This document shows, one piece after another, positions 62,228 through 64,000 of a stretch of 64,000 nt of DNA. Source of the stretch: Herminiimonas arsenicoxydans (GTDB lineage: Bacteria; Pseudomonadota; Gammaproteobacteria; Burkholderiales; Burkholderiaceae_D); the NCBI GenBank assembly GCA_000026125.1, contig CU207211.1, positions 1,860,001 to 1,924,000 on the forward strand. Reading direction: 5' to 3'. Position numbers and translations under genes: made by a program. The notes beneath the pieces are model-generated. The model did no database searches. It saw only the letters and a program-made list of their open reading frames with translations, and was not told the DNA's origin. Positions within the stretch are counted from its first letter, which is position 1. Every line of letters starts with the position of its first letter.

Positions 62228-64000
62228 ATGTCATTCGACCTAAAAAAATCTCTCCCCAAGCCCGCTTCGCGTTTTGTTCTGCCTGCTGTACACGGTTCGG
62301 CAGATGCCTATGTACTGGCGCAAGCGGCGGCAGAACTGAAATCGCAAAAACGCATGCTGGCAGTCGTCGTCGCCAATGCCAGCGATGCGCAGCGCCTGCT
62401 GGCTGAAATTCCATGGTTTACCGGCGAAGGGCAGGAAAAACCGCGCTGTCATCTATTGCCCGATTGGGAAACCCTGCCCTACGATGCCTTTTCGCCGCAT
62501 CAGGATCTGGTATCCGAACGACTGGCAACGCTGTATGAAGTATTGAACGGCCAGTGCGATGTCCTGATCGTACCGGCCACTACCGCGCTGGTACGCATGG
62601 CGCCGCCCGCCTTCCTCGCGTCTTACACCTTCTTTTTCAAGCAGGGCGAAAAGCTGGATGAGGCGAAGCTAAAGGCGCAGTTGCAACTGGCCGGCTACAG
62701 TCCGGTCAAGCAGGTGATGTCGCCCGGCGAGTATTCGGTGCGCGGCGGCCTGATCGACATCTTTCCGATGGGTGCTGTGCTGCCATACCGCATCGACCTG
62801 TTCGGCGACACGATAGACACCATACGCACCTTCGATGCAGATACGCAGCGTTCGCTGTACCCGGTAAGGGAAGTACGCCTGCTGCCGGCACGCGAATTCC
62901 CGATGGATGAAGAAGCGCGCACCACCTTCCGCGGTCGCTGGCGCGAAATTTTTGAAGGCGATCCCTCGCGTTCGATGATCTACAAGGATATCGGTAGCGG
63001 CATTGCGTCCGCCGGCATCGAGTATTACCTGCCGCTGTTTTTTGAAGAAACCAAAACGCTGTTCGATTACCTGCCGCCGGACACGACCTTTGCTCTGGTT
63101 GGCGATATCGACGAAGCCATACGCCGGTTCTGGAGCGACACGCAATCGCGCTATAGCTTCCTCAAATCCGATCGCGAACGCCCGCTGCTGGCGCCTGAAC
63201 AAATTTTTCTCAGCGATGAAAACTTCTTCACGCTGGCGAAACCTTTCGGCCGCTGGGTCATACAAAGCGAAGACGTCGCCTCCGAGCTGTCCGCTTCATT
63301 GCCGAATATCGCCGTCAATCGCCGTGCCGACGATCCGCTGGTCAATCTGCGTTCCTGGCTGCTGCAAACCGACAAGCGCGTGCTGATCTGCGCCGAAAGC
63401 AACGGCAGACGCGAAACGCTGCAGCAGTATTTCAACGAATACAATCTGGCACTCACACCAGCAGACGACTTTGCCGACTTCAGCACCGCGTCCGCCAAAC
63501 TGATGCTAGGCGTGGCGCCCATGCACGCCGGTTTTGAACTTGGTGCAGCGCTGGGCGGACTGGCGTTCATTACGGAAACCGAGTTGTACGCCGGCTCCGG
63601 CCGCCGGATCGGCAGCAAGAAACAGGAAGGCGCAACGCAAGTTGAAGCGATGGTGCGCGATCTGTCCGAGCTCAAGATCGGCGATCCGGTGGTGCACGTC
63701 AATCACGGCATAGGCCGCTACATGGGCCTGACCAGCATGGATCTGGGCGAAGGCGAAACCGAATTCCTGCATCTGGAATACGCGAAGGACACCAAGCTCT
63801 ACGTGCCGGTATCGCAACTACATGTAATTTCGCGATATTCCGGCGCTTCACCGGAAGATGCGCCTCTGCATGCGCTCGGTTCCGGCCAATGGGAAAAAGC
63901 CAAACGCCGCGCCGCTGAAAAAATCCGCGATACCGCTGCAGAGCTGTTGAACCTGTACGCCCGCCGCGCCTTGCGCGAAGGCCACAGCTTTGAATACTCG
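62228..64000 (+). CDS. mfd: Transcription-repair coupling factor, 5' part (cut by window edge)
   Basis: The frame runs from ATG 62228 to the last base, 591 codons without a stop. The N-terminal UvrB-like region is clear (LLPDWETLPYDAFSPHQDLVSERL, in part; GEYSVRGGLIDIFP). The RNA-polymerase-interacting domain starts near residue 484 (GDPVVHVNHGIGRYMGL). The helicase motor and C-terminus lie beyond the window. Mfd removes stalled RNA polymerase and recruits UvrA. The upstream gap has a TATAAT at 62111-62116 that may belong to its promoter. The ribosome site is weak. Confidence 0.96.
   Translation, partial: MSFDLKKSLPKPASRFVLPAVHGSADAYVLAQAAAELKSQKRMLAVVVANASDAQRLLAEIPWFTGEGQEKPRCHLLPDWETLPYDAFSPHQDLVSERLATLYEVLNGQCDVLIVPATTALVRMAPPAFLASYTFFFKQGEKLDEAKLKAQLQLAGYSPVKQVMSPGEYSVRGGLIDIFPMGAVLPYRIDLFGDTIDTIRTFDADTQRSLYPVREVRLLPAREFPMDEEARTTFRGRWREIFEGDPSRSMIYKDIGSGIASAGIEYYLPLFFEETKTLFDYLPPDTTFALVGDIDEAIRRFWSDTQSRYSFLKSDRERPLLAPEQIFLSDENFFTLAKPFGRWVIQSEDVASELSASLPNIAVNRRADDPLVNLRSWLLQTDKRVLICAESNGRRETLQQYFNEYNLALTPADDFADFSTASAKLMLGVAPMHAGFELGAALGGLAFITETELYAGSGRRIGSKKQEGATQVEAMVRDLSELKIGDPVVHVNHGIGRYMGLTSMDLGEGETEFLHLEYAKDTKLYVPVSQLHVISRYSGASPEDAPLHALGSGQWEKAKRRAAEKIRDTAAELLNLYARRALREGHSFEYS

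Overview
The window looks like a motile, GC-rich betaproteobacterium, most likely of the Oxalobacteraceae (Herminiimonas/Janthinobacterium/Herbaspirillum type). This is inferred from the flagellar gene order, the OmpR/EnvZ - IspF - IspD - Mfd neighbourhood and codon use; no rRNA is present to confirm it. It splits into an accessory left third (1 to about 20.1 kb) and a chromosomal right part (about 20.1 to 64 kb), with a tRNA-Arg(ACG) gene at the border whose 3' end faces the accessory side.

Accessory part. (a) 1-3403, minus strand: an unusual sigma-70-like protein with N-terminal ankyrin repeats, followed after 2 nt by a GHKL/MORC-like ATPase that runs off the left edge. This is probably one end of a defence-type operon. 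(b) 3.8-8.1 kb, plus strand: a glycine-zipper protein flanked by two halves of a zinc ribbon, then a recombination cassette typical of integrative elements (DUF932, YqaJ-type nuclease, a Cys-containing 'hydrolase or metal-binding' protein, RadC). Every gap inside the cassette carries a terminator-like hairpin directly in front of the next ribosome-binding site. (c) 8.2-14.1 kb, minus strand: a two-partner secretion pair, the TpsB transporter followed by the TpsA adhesin. (d) 14.1-19.8 kb, minus strand: a satellite/prophage replication module ordered orphan gene - AlpA - small protein - YfjI/DUF3987 - YfjJ/YagK-type HUH protein, as in the E. coli CP4-57 element, but with no integrase visible. 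Four TAAGGCAC repeats in an 11-18-11 bp pattern lie between this module and the tRNA gene.

Chromosomal part. After a PAS histidine kinase / NarL-type response regulator pair and a diguanylate cyclase with an intact I-site, a nearly continuous flagellar region fills 25-57 kb. It holds fliC, flaG, fliDST, a second FliK-like gene, a FlhB C-terminal-domain gene and ycgR; fliE facing fliFGHIJK and fliLMNOPQR; then flgBCDEFGHIJKL on the minus strand, with flgA and flgMN on the plus strand. I read good sigma-28 promoters in front of fliC, fliD, flgM and flgKL, which fits late-class control through FlgM. Many genes overlap by 1-17 nt, so translation is probably coupled. flhA, flhB, flhF, fliA, flhDC, mot and che genes are not in the window.

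The right end carries ompR-envZ, a small membrane protein, an encapsulin-type ferritin (EncFtn) with no encapsulin gene nearby, ispD-ispF (MEP isoprenoid pathway) and the first 591 codons of mfd.

The most distinctive items are the ankyrin-sigma/MORC-like pair, the pre-RBS terminators of the recombination cassette, the repeats beside the tRNA, and the orphan EncFtn.
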